Shown here: in pieces, positions 8,734-17,201 of the stretch
Numbering within the stretch: the stretch's first letter is position 1
How the letters are laid out: each line of letters starts with the position of its first letter
Assembly: GCF_001684965.1 (NCBI RefSeq)
Contig: NZ_MAYG01000001.1
Coordinates: forward strand, 1,922,001 to 1,986,000
Length of the DNA: 64,000 bases
Source: Chryseobacterium arthrosphaerae
GTDB taxonomy: Bacteria > Bacteroidota > Bacteroidia > Flavobacteriales > Weeksellaceae
Direction: 5' to 3'
Program-made: the position numbers and the translations under genes
Notes under the pieces: model-generated
The model's database searches: none
Seen by the model: the letters and a program-made list of their open reading frames with translations, nothing else
What the model was told of the DNA's origin: nothing

Positions 8734-8854
8734 AGGCCAAATACAAATAATTTCATATGCAAAATTAACAAATAACAAGTTAATAACCTTAAACAAAGTT
8801 AATATAGTACATCAATATGAAAATTTAATTATAGCCTGAGAATTATGGCTGCCA

Positions 8855-8862
8855 TAGCTTTG
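8855..8862 (+). promoter_or_regulatory. -7 promoter box (TAGCTTTG)
   Basis: Fits TAnnTTTG and lies 28 bases before the ATG at 8890. It also sits in the divergent space with the AraC gene. Confidence 0.45.
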
Positions 8863-8889
8863 CAATAGTAATCCTAAAAGCCTTAACCC

Positions 8890-9486
8890 ATGAGCACATT
8901 ATTAAAAGCCGTATTTTTTGCAGGAACCTTATTGTTCTCCGCAAATGTAATGAGTAAGGACAAAGATTTTTCCCTTTCCTTTGGAAACGTACAGGCCAAA
9001 ACGTTAAACTTTGAGCTTTCAAATGCTAAAAGTGTTTCTGTTTTTGTCTACAACACTGCACATGACGAGCTGTTTTCTGAAAATCTTGCAGATGGAGACC
9101 ATGTGATGAAGACTTATGATTTTCAAAGCTTTACACCGGGAACGTATTATCTGGTAGCAGAATCAGAAGCGAAGATTGAGAAATACAAAATCAAAATTGG
9201 TGCTGATAATGTAATGGAGGTTGAAAAAACACCTGTAAGTGCTGTGCATAAGCCTGAATATACGATTTCCGGGCATATGGCCAAGCTTCACATGTCTGAT
9301 GTAAAAGGACCTGTAAGCATTTCAGTATATGATCTTTCCAATACAACATACTATACTTCAAATAAAAAATATGCTGACGGCAAAGTGGATCTCATTTTTG
9401 ATCTTGATCCTAAAACCGCAGATCAATACATCATCCAGGTTGAAGAAAACGGAAATGTTTTTAATAAAATAATTTCTCTCCGATAA
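8890..9486 (+). CDS. Secreted protein with two repeated beta domains, unknown function
   Basis: A 198-residue protein with a signal peptide (cut near residue 22, after ANVMS). The mature part looks like two similar beta-sandwich modules, about residues 25-105 and 110-198. Each contains a segment of the form 'sVsVfVYntahde / pvsiSVYdlsntt' followed by a glycine/aspartate turn (LADGDH, YADGK) and a YYLVAE / YIIQVE strand. This resembles small carbohydrate-locus beta domains such as DUF3244, but I cannot confirm a family. It has its own promoter box and a strong terminator, so it is a single-gene unit divergent from the AraC regulator. Confidence 0.7.
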   Translation: MSTLLKAVFFAGTLLFSANVMSKDKDFSLSFGNVQAKTLNFELSNAKSVSVFVYNTAHDELFSENLADGDHVMKTYDFQSFTPGTYYLVAESEAKIEKYKIKIGADNVMEVEKTPVSAVHKPEYTISGHMAKLHMSDVKGPVSISVYDLSNTTYYTSNKKYADGKVDLIFDLDPKTADQYIIQVEENGNVFNKIISLR

Positions 9487-9567
9487 AACGGAATATATAA
9501 AGATAGATTGACCTATCGATCATTCCAATTATTTTGGATTAAAATTTTACTTACAGTTTATTGTTTT

Positions 9568-9612
9568 GAGGCAGCTCCATTTCCAACCAGGAAAAAGAGC
9601 TGCCTCATTTTT
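9568..9612 (+). terminator. Hairpin terminator between convergent genes
   Basis: A perfect 10-bp stem GAGGCAGCTC / GAGCTGCCTC (9568-9577 with 9597-9606) is followed by ATTTTTTAA on the plus strand. It ends the 8890 gene and lies just beyond the stop of the GH67 gene on the other strand. Confidence 0.8.
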
Positions 9613-11645
9613 TAATTGTGATGGCCCATGTTCAGCTTAATCTTCTTCAGATCTTCCAGTTCATGAACAGGACGTTCTATATCATAAGGAATCGGCTTTT
9701 TGGAAAAAGTCTGAAAATAAAGCAGGCAGGCATCTTTCCACCATACTGCATCTTTTGACTGAATTCGGAGCTTTGACTGAACATCGGTAAACCTCTGCTC
9801 ATCTATATAAGGTTCCATTCTATCCCATATTTTCTGATAATCCCTTACCTTTTTCACCCCGGAATCATACGTATAGCACAGTTCATCCCACAAAGGTTTT
9901 CCATCTTTCATTGGATAATCCCACGGAACATGATGAAACCACAGAATAAGATTTTCCGGGCAGGTTGAGATATTGTCGTACCTTTCATTGAGTGGCGGAA
10001 AATACTGTGAAACTGTATTGCTTCCTGTTTTTGTTCTGTTGAAACCCAATCCCTGAGCATCAGCCTGATGGTAGTAGACAGGTGACCAGTCCGGTCTTCC
10101 GCCTTTATAATCTCCCCACGGTTCAGGACCGTAGTGATGGCCTCCTGCAAAGATATGGTGTAATCCTAATGGCATCATATAATCTACAGCAGTCTCTCTG
10201 GAAGAAAGCATCATTTCTTTTACCGGATTCAGGAAGTTCTTATCGTCTGTGAAGGTCATTTTAATCCATTCATCAGCAATCTGCTCTGAAGTCAGCTGAT
10301 GATTCCATGCTAATCTGCCAAATGCATACCAGTTGGCCTGAGCAAAATGATGTCCCGTCCAGTTAGTATCTTCTCCGATATTGGCAACGGCAGAAATAGC
10401 TGTCAATTTTGCAGGTCTTAGGGTGCCATCTGTAATTTTAGCAATCGTGGATCCCTGTCCGTCAGAATAAGTATCGCTGTCCAGTGTTTCCTTGAATAAG
10501 GGAGCCAGAAAAACGAGATGATTTGAAAAGCCCAGATATTCCTGGGTGATCTGAAATTCTACCATTTCGGAAGTCTTTCTTAAAGCACCAAAAAGAGGAT
10601 TAAAAGCTTCTCGCGGCTGAAAATCAACCGGACCATTTTTAATCTGAATAATCACATTATCCCTGAACTTACCGTCCAGAGGAACAAATTCAAGGTAAGC
10701 CTGTTTGGCTCTGTCGTCTTTGCTCGGGCTGTAGACAAAGGCTCTCCACATGACGATCCCATTGTAAGGTTTCAGGGCATCTGCCATCATATTGGCTCCG
10801 TCTGCATGGGTTCTTCCGTAATCCTGAGGACCTGGCTGGCCTTCTGAATTGGCTTTCACCAGAAATCCGCCGAAATCAGGAATTAATCTGTAAATTTCAG
10901 CTGCTTTATCTTTCCACCACTTCTGTACATCTTTATTCAACGGATCTGAATTTTGTAATCCACCCAGCACTTTAGGTGAAGAAAAATTTACAGAAAGATA
11001 TACCTTGATGCCATAAGGTCTGAAAATATCGGCCAGAGCTTTGACTTTTTTAAGATAATCTTCCCTAAGCATATTGGGCGATGCATTTACATTATTCAAA
11101 ACAACGGAATTGATTCCTACAGAAGCATTGGCTCTTGCATATTCTTCATAGCGCTGAGAAATTTTACCTGGCAAATCTTCCCATTTCCAAAGTGATCTTC
11201 CGGCATATCCTCTTTCAATACTTCCGTCCAGGTTGTCCCAATGGTCCAGAACCCTTACATCGTATGATGGTTTTTCAACAGTGTTTAAATGAGACAAGTC
11301 GGCTTTTGTCTGCTGCAATCGTAAGATATGATAGACTCCATACAACAGTCCTATTTCTTTTCCTGCCGAAATAACGATTTTTTCCGGCGTGGAAATAATT
11401 TTGTAGCCGTCTTTCAGGTTTTTGTCTTTGTTTTCTGTACGAAGTTCTACCGCCTGTCCCTGCCAGTGGCTGCTCAGCTCTTTTCTGGCAATATTCAGGG
11501 TTGGACTGTTGCCTTTGGAAATAATTTGATCTGCCGATATTCCGTTTTTTGCAGGAAACCGGAGCCAGAGCTGACTTCCGTCCTCCGCGAAAACCAGTAA
11601 CGGAATGATCAGAAAAAATAGAATGTTGAGTCTCAGATATCGCAT
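9612..11645 (-). CDS. GH67 alpha-glucuronidase
   Basis: A 677-residue enzyme with a signal peptide (about 1-20), so periplasmic or exported. GH67 removes (4-O-methyl-)glucuronic acid from the non-reducing end of xylo-oligosaccharides. The catalytic residues fall where expected. The general acid is Glu268 in KANSEGQPGP. The paired acids are Asp341 in NGPVDFQPRE and Glu369 in QITQEY. The spacings agree with those I recall for the Cellvibrio enzyme (292/365/393). It is the last gene of the minus-strand operon that begins with GH127, and only 27 bases follow the GH43 gene. It complements the GH115 enzyme at 35.3 kb, which handles internal glucuronosyl units. Confidence 0.95.
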   Translation of the reverse strand: MRYLRLNILFFLIIPLLVFAEDGSQLWLRFPAKNGISADQIISKGNSPTLNIARKELSSHWQGQAVELRTENKDKNLKDGYKIISTPEKIVISAGKEIGLLYGVYHILRLQQTKADLSHLNTVEKPSYDVRVLDHWDNLDGSIERGYAGRSLWKWEDLPGKISQRYEEYARANASVGINSVVLNNVNASPNMLREDYLKKVKALADIFRPYGIKVYLSVNFSSPKVLGGLQNSDPLNKDVQKWWKDKAAEIYRLIPDFGGFLVKANSEGQPGPQDYGRTHADGANMMADALKPYNGIVMWRAFVYSPSKDDRAKQAYLEFVPLDGKFRDNVIIQIKNGPVDFQPREAFNPLFGALRKTSEMVEFQITQEYLGFSNHLVFLAPLFKETLDSDTYSDGQGSTIAKITDGTLRPAKLTAISAVANIGEDTNWTGHHFAQANWYAFGRLAWNHQLTSEQIADEWIKMTFTDDKNFLNPVKEMMLSSRETAVDYMMPLGLHHIFAGGHHYGPEPWGDYKGGRPDWSPVYYHQADAQGLGFNRTKTGSNTVSQYFPPLNERYDNISTCPENLILWFHHVPWDYPMKDGKPLWDELCYTYDSGVKKVRDYQKIWDRMEPYIDEQRFTDVQSKLRIQSKDAVWWKDACLLYFQTFSKKPIPYDIERPVHELEDLKKIKLNMGHHN

Positions 11646-11672
11646 TGAAAAATTTTAAATTATTAAAGATGA

Positions 11673-12647
11673 CTATGACTGCTCTTCCAGACCTTCAATC
11701 GTCTTGATTTTGCCTTCGTTATCGTATTCCAGTTCAATCACTTTCATACTTCTCAGCCATGTTTTACCGCCACTCGGAACAGAATCATGGAAAAACAGAT
11801 ACCACTTCCCTTTGAACTCCACGATGCTGTGATGGGTTGTCCATCCTACCACCGGAGTAAGAATTTCACCCTGAAAAGTAAACGGTCCGTAAGGGTTATC
11901 CCCGGTTGCATAGCAAATCAGATGAGTGTCTCCTGTAGAATAAGAGAAATAATATGTACCGTTGTACTGATGCATCCATGATGCTTCAAAAAAACGGTGT
12001 CTGTCACCATGAAGCAGCGGTTTTCCGTTTTCATCGATGATAACTACGTCTTTAGGAGCTTCAGCAAATTCAAGCATATCATCGCTCAGCAGAGCTACCT
12101 TTGAGTGGATTGCAGGTTCATTATTTTCGGGAATTACAGCAGATTCAAGTGCTTTATTATCTCTGTAACGCTGTAATTGTCCACCCCAGATTCCTCCGAA
12201 ATACATGTAATATTTGCCTTTATCTTCAAAAATGCACGGATCGATGCTGTAACTCCCCATCATCGGATGTTTCTCAGGAATGAAAGGCCCATAAGGTCTG
12301 TCACTCACAGCAACCCCGATTCTGAAGATATCATTCTGATCCTTCAAAGGAAAGTACATATAATATTTGCCATCTTTGAAGGCGACATCGCAATCCCACA
12401 GCTGTCTTCCCGCCCATGGAATATCTTTTACCGAAAGGACTACGCCATGATCTTTTATGTCTCCGCTGTCCACATCATCCATTGAGAAGACATGGTAATC
12501 ATTCATATCAAAATGATCTCCGTTATCGTTTTCCTCAATTCCGCTTTCGCGATCATGAGAAGGATAGATATAGATTTTATCTTCAAAAACGTGAACGGAA
12601 GGGTCTGCCATATAATCTTCCGGGAATAAATATTTTGATTTTTTCAT
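11673..12647 (-). CDS. GH43 glycosidase, cytoplasmic (beta-xylosidase-like)
   Basis: A 324-residue single-domain GH43 enzyme without a signal peptide, so probably cytoplasmic. The five-bladed propeller's catalytic triad is visible: base Asp15 in YMADPSV, the pKa-modulating Asp136 in YSIDPCIF and the acid Glu221 in RFFEASW. In this position, directly after the GH10 xylanase and the GPH symporter, it most likely splits imported xylo-oligosaccharides into xylose. Alpha-arabinofuranosidase activity is possible because the two activities are mixed within GH43. The gene is separated by 21 bases from GH10 and 27 from GH67. Confidence 0.85.
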   Translation of the reverse strand: MKKSKYLFPEDYMADPSVHVFEDKIYIYPSHDRESGIEENDNGDHFDMNDYHVFSMDDVDSGDIKDHGVVLSVKDIPWAGRQLWDCDVAFKDGKYYMYFPLKDQNDIFRIGVAVSDRPYGPFIPEKHPMMGSYSIDPCIFEDKGKYYMYFGGIWGGQLQRYRDNKALESAVIPENNEPAIHSKVALLSDDMLEFAEAPKDVVIIDENGKPLLHGDRHRFFEASWMHQYNGTYYFSYSTGDTHLICYATGDNPYGPFTFQGEILTPVVGWTTHHSIVEFKGKWYLFFHDSVPSGGKTWLRSMKVIELEYDNEGKIKTIEGLEEQS

Positions 12648-12668
12648 TAAGTAAAAATTCTATTGATT

Positions 12669-13787
12669 TTAATTTTTCTCTGCCAGCTTTATTATCTTTT
12701 GTACTACAGGTTTCTCCTGATCTTTCCTGTCAAACAGTAACGGATAATCTGTTCTTCCTTTCACCGGAAAATCATTTTTCCAGGACTGCTTATCGGTTAC
12801 TCCCCATAAAGTTACTCTTCTTATTTTATCTTTATGCTGTAAGAACAAACCAAAGAAGTCAAGGTAACGTTTTTCCCATTTCATTTCTACTTCTTTGGGA
12901 AGTCCTTTGGTATAAGGGTTGATTTCTTTCTGATAAGCAACAGTATCCGAAACATTGGCTGAGCTCCCCCATGGAGAAGGCAGCGCACTGATTTCCAGTT
13001 CTGTAATATTGACCTTAACTCCGGCATTGGAATATGCCAGAATTGCTTTTTCATATTCATCGATGGAAGGGTTATCCATCCCGACATGGGCCTGCATTCC
13101 TACTCCATCAATACGGATTCCTCTTGATTTAAGCTTTTCAACCATTTTAATAACGGTTTTTACCTTTTCCGGATACCATTCATTATAATCGTTGTAATAT
13201 AATTCTGCATTGGGATCAGCTTCCTGAGCATACTGAAATGCCAAAGGAATAAAATCTTCACCCAGGATTTCGTAAAATTTACTTTTTCTGTAGGATCCGT
13301 CTTCAAGAATGGCTTCATTCACCACATCCCACCCTTTTACTTTTCCTTTGTACCGGGAAACTACCGTTGTAATATGGCTTTTCATGCGCTGTTTCAATAC
13401 TTCCGGAGAAACATCTTTTCCATTTTTATCTGTAAAAAACCATTTTGGAAGCTGGGAATGCCAGATCAACGTATGTCCGATGATGAACATATTGTTTTTC
13501 ATCCCGAAATCAACAAATTTATCAGCATCATCAAAGAAGAACTTTCCTTCCTGAGGCTGAAGAAACATCGATTTCATGCAATTTTCGGCCACAATAGAGC
13601 TGAATTGTTTTTTGATAATCGCTGCAGCTTTCTGATCTGTCCCGTCGATTTGGGGAAGACTCATCGCGGTTCCGATATAGAATTTATCCTGAAATGCTTT
13701 TTTTAAAGTACTGTCAGATTTCTGCGCCGACAGCCCGGAAGCGGTAAGAGCCGCCAAACCAATTAAAATACGTTTCATAGTAATCAT
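12669..13787 (-). CDS. GH10 endo-1,4-beta-xylanase
   Basis: A 372-residue single-domain xylanase with a signal peptide (ILIGLAALTASGLSAQ). An internal ATG at 13778 would give a shorter, equally good signal. The acid/base is Glu158 in WDVVNEAI and the nucleophile is Glu263 in VNITELEIS, both standard for GH10. Other GH10 landmarks are GHTLIWHSQLPKW and the C-terminal TLWGVTDKQSW. It cleaves the xylan main chain, accepting short and decorated substrates. There is no carbohydrate-binding module. The stop of the GPH symporter gene is only 3 bases from the start of this gene, so the two are translationally close. Confidence 0.95.
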   Translation of the reverse strand: MITMKRILIGLAALTASGLSAQKSDSTLKKAFQDKFYIGTAMSLPQIDGTDQKAAAIIKKQFSSIVAENCMKSMFLQPQEGKFFFDDADKFVDFGMKNNMFIIGHTLIWHSQLPKWFFTDKNGKDVSPEVLKQRMKSHITTVVSRYKGKVKGWDVVNEAILEDGSYRKSKFYEILGEDFIPLAFQYAQEADPNAELYYNDYNEWYPEKVKTVIKMVEKLKSRGIRIDGVGMQAHVGMDNPSIDEYEKAILAYSNAGVKVNITELEISALPSPWGSSANVSDTVAYQKEINPYTKGLPKEVEMKWEKRYLDFFGLFLQHKDKIRRVTLWGVTDKQSWKNDFPVKGRTDYPLLFDRKDQEKPVVQKIIKLAEKN

Positions 13788-13789
13788 TT

Positions 13790-15235
13790 TTATTTTCTTC
13801 TTTCAGCCAGATCTTTTTCAATCTGAACTTCCATTTTTTTGTTGATTTTGTAGAATAAAAGCAGTCCGCACGCAATGAAAAACGGTATGGACGGGAAAAT
13901 ACTCACAAGCATTTTGGCTCCTGCTGCCACGGTTTCAGGCTGAATCACCTGCTCGCTTCCGTGTACAGAAATGTAGCCGTATTTTCCTATAATCAAAGCT
14001 ACCAGAGAGCTTCCGATGCTGAGACCCACTTTCAGTCCTACCATCATGGCAGAAAAGATAATAGCGGTAGCCCTGCGGTTGTTCTTCCATTCCGAATAGT
14101 CGGCCACATCAGCAATCATAGCCCATAAAAGCGGTGTGCTGATTCCGTAAAAAAATCCATGTAAAATCTGCGACAGGAACATAATTCCCACTGCTTTCGG
14201 AGGGTAAATTATAAAAGCGAGGATGAATAAAGTAGAAATGAATAATGACGCAATAAAAGTGTCACGCTTTCCAAACCGGTCTGCCAGTTTCTTAGAGAAC
14301 GTAATCCCTACAATCATCATCACAATTCCTCCTGCATTAAACAATCCGAATCCTGCAGACTTTGGATCTTCCCCGAAGAAATTCATCCCTGCAGAATTAA
14401 AAAATGCTGTAATGGGTGAAATAAAGTTCTTCAGGGCATTTTCATCCACATAGTTGTTAAAATAATATACGTAAGATCCTCCTTTCATGGCCAGCGTGAT
14501 GAATATAAATGCAGTCACAGTAAGCATAATAATCCATGGTCTGTTCTGGAATAAATCTTTTAAATCCTCTTTCAGACTTGATTTCTGCTCAGGCTTGGGA
14601 ATGATTCTTTCTTTGGTGGTAAAAAAGGTAATCAGTAACATTATGGATCCGATCACCGCCAGCCATGTCATAACCGTCTCGATTCCCTGTGCTTTGTCTC
14701 CGTGTCCTACATATAGAATGATTGGCAACATAAATACCTGTACAAAGAACTGGGCAAACATCACGGCAACAAAACGGTACGAAGAAATACTGTTTCTTTC
14801 TCCCATATCTCCCGTAATAACACCGCTCAGAGCAGCATAAGGCAGGTTATTGGATGCATACAATAACAATAATAATGAATAAGTAACTGCAGCATAGATC
14901 ATTTTACCCTGATAGGAAAAGTGAGGCGTGCTGAAGGCTAATAGTGCTGCAATACCAAGAGGTACAGCAGTAAATAAAATCCATGGACGGAATTTCCCCC
15001 ATCGTGAACTTGTACGGTCTGCCAGCGCTCCGATAAGTGGATTAAAACCGAACCCGGCAATTAAACCTACGGTAAGGGTAATGACAGAAGCATCTTCTGC
15101 TTTGAGTCCGTAAATATCTGTATAAAAATAGGTCAGGTAGGTGACTAAGGTCTGAAAAACAAGGTTGGCCGCCAGATCTCCAAGGCTGTACCCTACTTTT
15201 TCTATTACCGATATTTTTTGTGGCTGATTATCCAT
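13790..15235 (-). CDS. GPH-family (glycoside-pentoside-hexuronide) cation symporter
   Basis: A 481-residue polytopic protein with about 12 hydrophobic segments. The N terminus has the GPH pattern (KVGYSLGDLAANLVFQTL), followed by the MFS-type loop GALADRTSSRWGKFRPW. The family imports beta-xylosides, oligosaccharides and hexuronides with Na+ or H+ across the inner membrane. Between a secreted GH10 and a cytoplasmic GH43, its likely cargo is xylo-oligosaccharides. A DUF or permease of another class is unlikely. Confidence 0.9.
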   Translation of the reverse strand: MDNQPQKISVIEKVGYSLGDLAANLVFQTLVTYLTYFYTDIYGLKAEDASVITLTVGLIAGFGFNPLIGALADRTSSRWGKFRPWILFTAVPLGIAALLAFSTPHFSYQGKMIYAAVTYSLLLLLYASNNLPYAALSGVITGDMGERNSISSYRFVAVMFAQFFVQVFMLPIILYVGHGDKAQGIETVMTWLAVIGSIMLLITFFTTKERIIPKPEQKSSLKEDLKDLFQNRPWIIMLTVTAFIFITLAMKGGSYVYYFNNYVDENALKNFISPITAFFNSAGMNFFGEDPKSAGFGLFNAGGIVMMIVGITFSKKLADRFGKRDTFIASLFISTLFILAFIIYPPKAVGIMFLSQILHGFFYGISTPLLWAMIADVADYSEWKNNRRATAIIFSAMMVGLKVGLSIGSSLVALIIGKYGYISVHGSEQVIQPETVAAGAKMLVSIFPSIPFFIACGLLLFYKINKKMEVQIEKDLAERRK

Positions 15236-15263
15236 TGATTTTGATAAGGTTTTCTATGTTAAA

Positions 15264-17168
15264 TTAATTTTTTTCTGTTGTAAAAGGTGAAGCAGGAAGC
15301 CCGCTTTTGTTTTTAAGATTGCCGTCCGGGTTGTCTGCCCAGTCGTAGCGTACATTAACAGGGCTGGTGACCTGATCATTCCATACCATCACTTTATTTC
15401 CTTTTGCTTCTGCCTTTGCCCATTGGTAGCTGCCGTCTTTCTGCTGTATGGCAAAACCTTTAAGGCTTCCCTGTACCAGATCATCTGTTCCGGGTTTAAA
15501 GGAAAGGATAATGGTATTTCCTTCTGTCTTCATCGACTGATAAACGGGTCCGTCAGCTATGATTTTTTTGCCTTCACCAACTTTCAGGGCCTGTAAAGCA
15601 AGCCTGTCCCCCACCGTTTTTTTATCGATCGGATGAATATCATTCCATTCTCCCAAATCAATAGCTACAGCAAGTCCTGCATAAGGAACATTCAGGGAAG
15701 CCTGTCTCTGCTGTTCTCTCAGCTCAGCCCAGTTGCTTTCAAGCGGCTCGTCTTTTTTCTCCATAAAACCAGCCAGCTGCACAATCAGGAATGGCAAATC
15801 GTTCTTATTCCATTTTGAACGCCAGAGTGAAATCATGGTTGACAGCAAATCTCCGTATTCCTTTGGTTTTCCTGTATTGCTTTCGCCCTGGTACCAGATA
15901 AATCCTTTAATTTTATAATTGATCAGCGGATTAATCATCGCATTGTAAAGCCCTATCGGTTTCCAGCGGATAAACGTTTGCCCGGGAGCCATTTTTTCCA
16001 TTTTTGCTCCAATTTTATATTTCCACTCGCCTTTAAGGTCTGTTTTTTGTCCGTCGATTTCTAAATAATATGGTTTGTCAGCTATAAACTGTCCTTTTCC
16101 GCTGCCATTGATGACTCTTACCGTAATAATATTCTTTCCTTCTTTTAAAACGCCTTTTGGAATATCATACCAGCGAGGCGGGTATTCGTAGGTTACATTT
16201 CCTACTTTTATTCCGTTGATGTAGGTAACATCAGCGTCTTTTATCCTTCCCAGATTTAGAAATGCCGTTTTCTGATCCACTCCTTTTGGCAGGATAATTT
16301 CTTTACGGAACCATACCGAACCGTCAAACGAGCCTTCCTGATCTTCCCACGATCCAGGCAGCATTATGGTTTTCCATCCGGCATCATTTCCGTTATCTTT
16401 TTCCCAGTGCTGATTGAACCCAATATCACTCTGATCCAGCTCTGCATACCATGCTTTACTTAATGATCTTTCCTGGGATTCTGTAGATTGTATCAGGTCA
16501 TCATTTTTCCATTTTTCTGCTTCAGCGAGATATTCCGGATATTTTTTCAGTGATTTTTCATCTATCCAGGACTCAACCGGAGATCCTCCCAGACTGGTAT
16601 GAATGATTCCTACAGGCACTTTATTTTTTTCATTCAGTTCTTTGGCAAAGAAATAGGCAACTCCTGAAAAATCAAGAATAGTCTGAGGATTGGTACTTTC
16701 CCATTTCCCACCGTCAAGGTCATTTTGAGGAGCTTTAAAATTGTATTTCTGCGGAACCGTGAAGAATCTTATATTCCGATTATTGGCGTTTTTAATTTCA
16801 TCTCCATACAAAGGTGTGAGCCTACGCATAGGAAGTTCCATATTGGATTGTCCTGAAGCTACCCACACATCACCAATAAGAATATCTTTAAGGGTGATCT
16901 CATTAATGGTCATGGTATATGGGCCGCCGGCATTGCGCTTTGGAAGCATAAGAGCCCAGTTGCCATTTTGGTCTGCTGTTGTATGATATGCTTTTTTGAT
17001 AAAATTAACCGTAATTTTTTCTCCTGCATCTGCATATCCCCAGATCTTCAGGTCCTGATTTCTCTGAAGAATCATTCCATCTGAAACCAAAGCAGGCAGC
17101 CTTACTTTTGCATGAAAACTGCCAATGGCTGCAAGAAAAAATAATACGTATAGGATTCTGTTTTTCAT
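15264..17168 (-). CDS. SASA-type carbohydrate O-acetylesterase
   Basis: A 634-residue exported esterase of the sialate O-acetylesterase (SASA/DUF303) family. It has a signal peptide (about 1-20), then the SGNH nucleophile block ASGQSNME (Ser108). A beta-sandwich jelly-roll domain is inserted around residues 240-390 (WFRKEIILPKG, GKNIITVRVIN). Block III WYQGESN sits near residue 425, and the C-terminal catalytic Asp-His pair is in NDIHPIDK. In a xylan operon the natural role is removal of acetyl groups from xylan or its oligosaccharides, an inference, since the family name reflects the first described substrate. It lies 28 bases from the symporter gene. Confidence 0.85.
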   Translation of the reverse strand: MKNRILYVLFFLAAIGSFHAKVRLPALVSDGMILQRNQDLKIWGYADAGEKITVNFIKKAYHTTADQNGNWALMLPKRNAGGPYTMTINEITLKDILIGDVWVASGQSNMELPMRRLTPLYGDEIKNANNRNIRFFTVPQKYNFKAPQNDLDGGKWESTNPQTILDFSGVAYFFAKELNEKNKVPVGIIHTSLGGSPVESWIDEKSLKKYPEYLAEAEKWKNDDLIQSTESQERSLSKAWYAELDQSDIGFNQHWEKDNGNDAGWKTIMLPGSWEDQEGSFDGSVWFRKEIILPKGVDQKTAFLNLGRIKDADVTYINGIKVGNVTYEYPPRWYDIPKGVLKEGKNIITVRVINGSGKGQFIADKPYYLEIDGQKTDLKGEWKYKIGAKMEKMAPGQTFIRWKPIGLYNAMINPLINYKIKGFIWYQGESNTGKPKEYGDLLSTMISLWRSKWNKNDLPFLIVQLAGFMEKKDEPLESNWAELREQQRQASLNVPYAGLAVAIDLGEWNDIHPIDKKTVGDRLALQALKVGEGKKIIADGPVYQSMKTEGNTIILSFKPGTDDLVQGSLKGFAIQQKDGSYQWAKAEAKGNKVMVWNDQVTSPVNVRYDWADNPDGNLKNKSGLPASPFTTEKN

Positions 17169-17201
17169 GGGAAAAAATCTGTTTTTAAAATTGGTTCAGC
17201 T

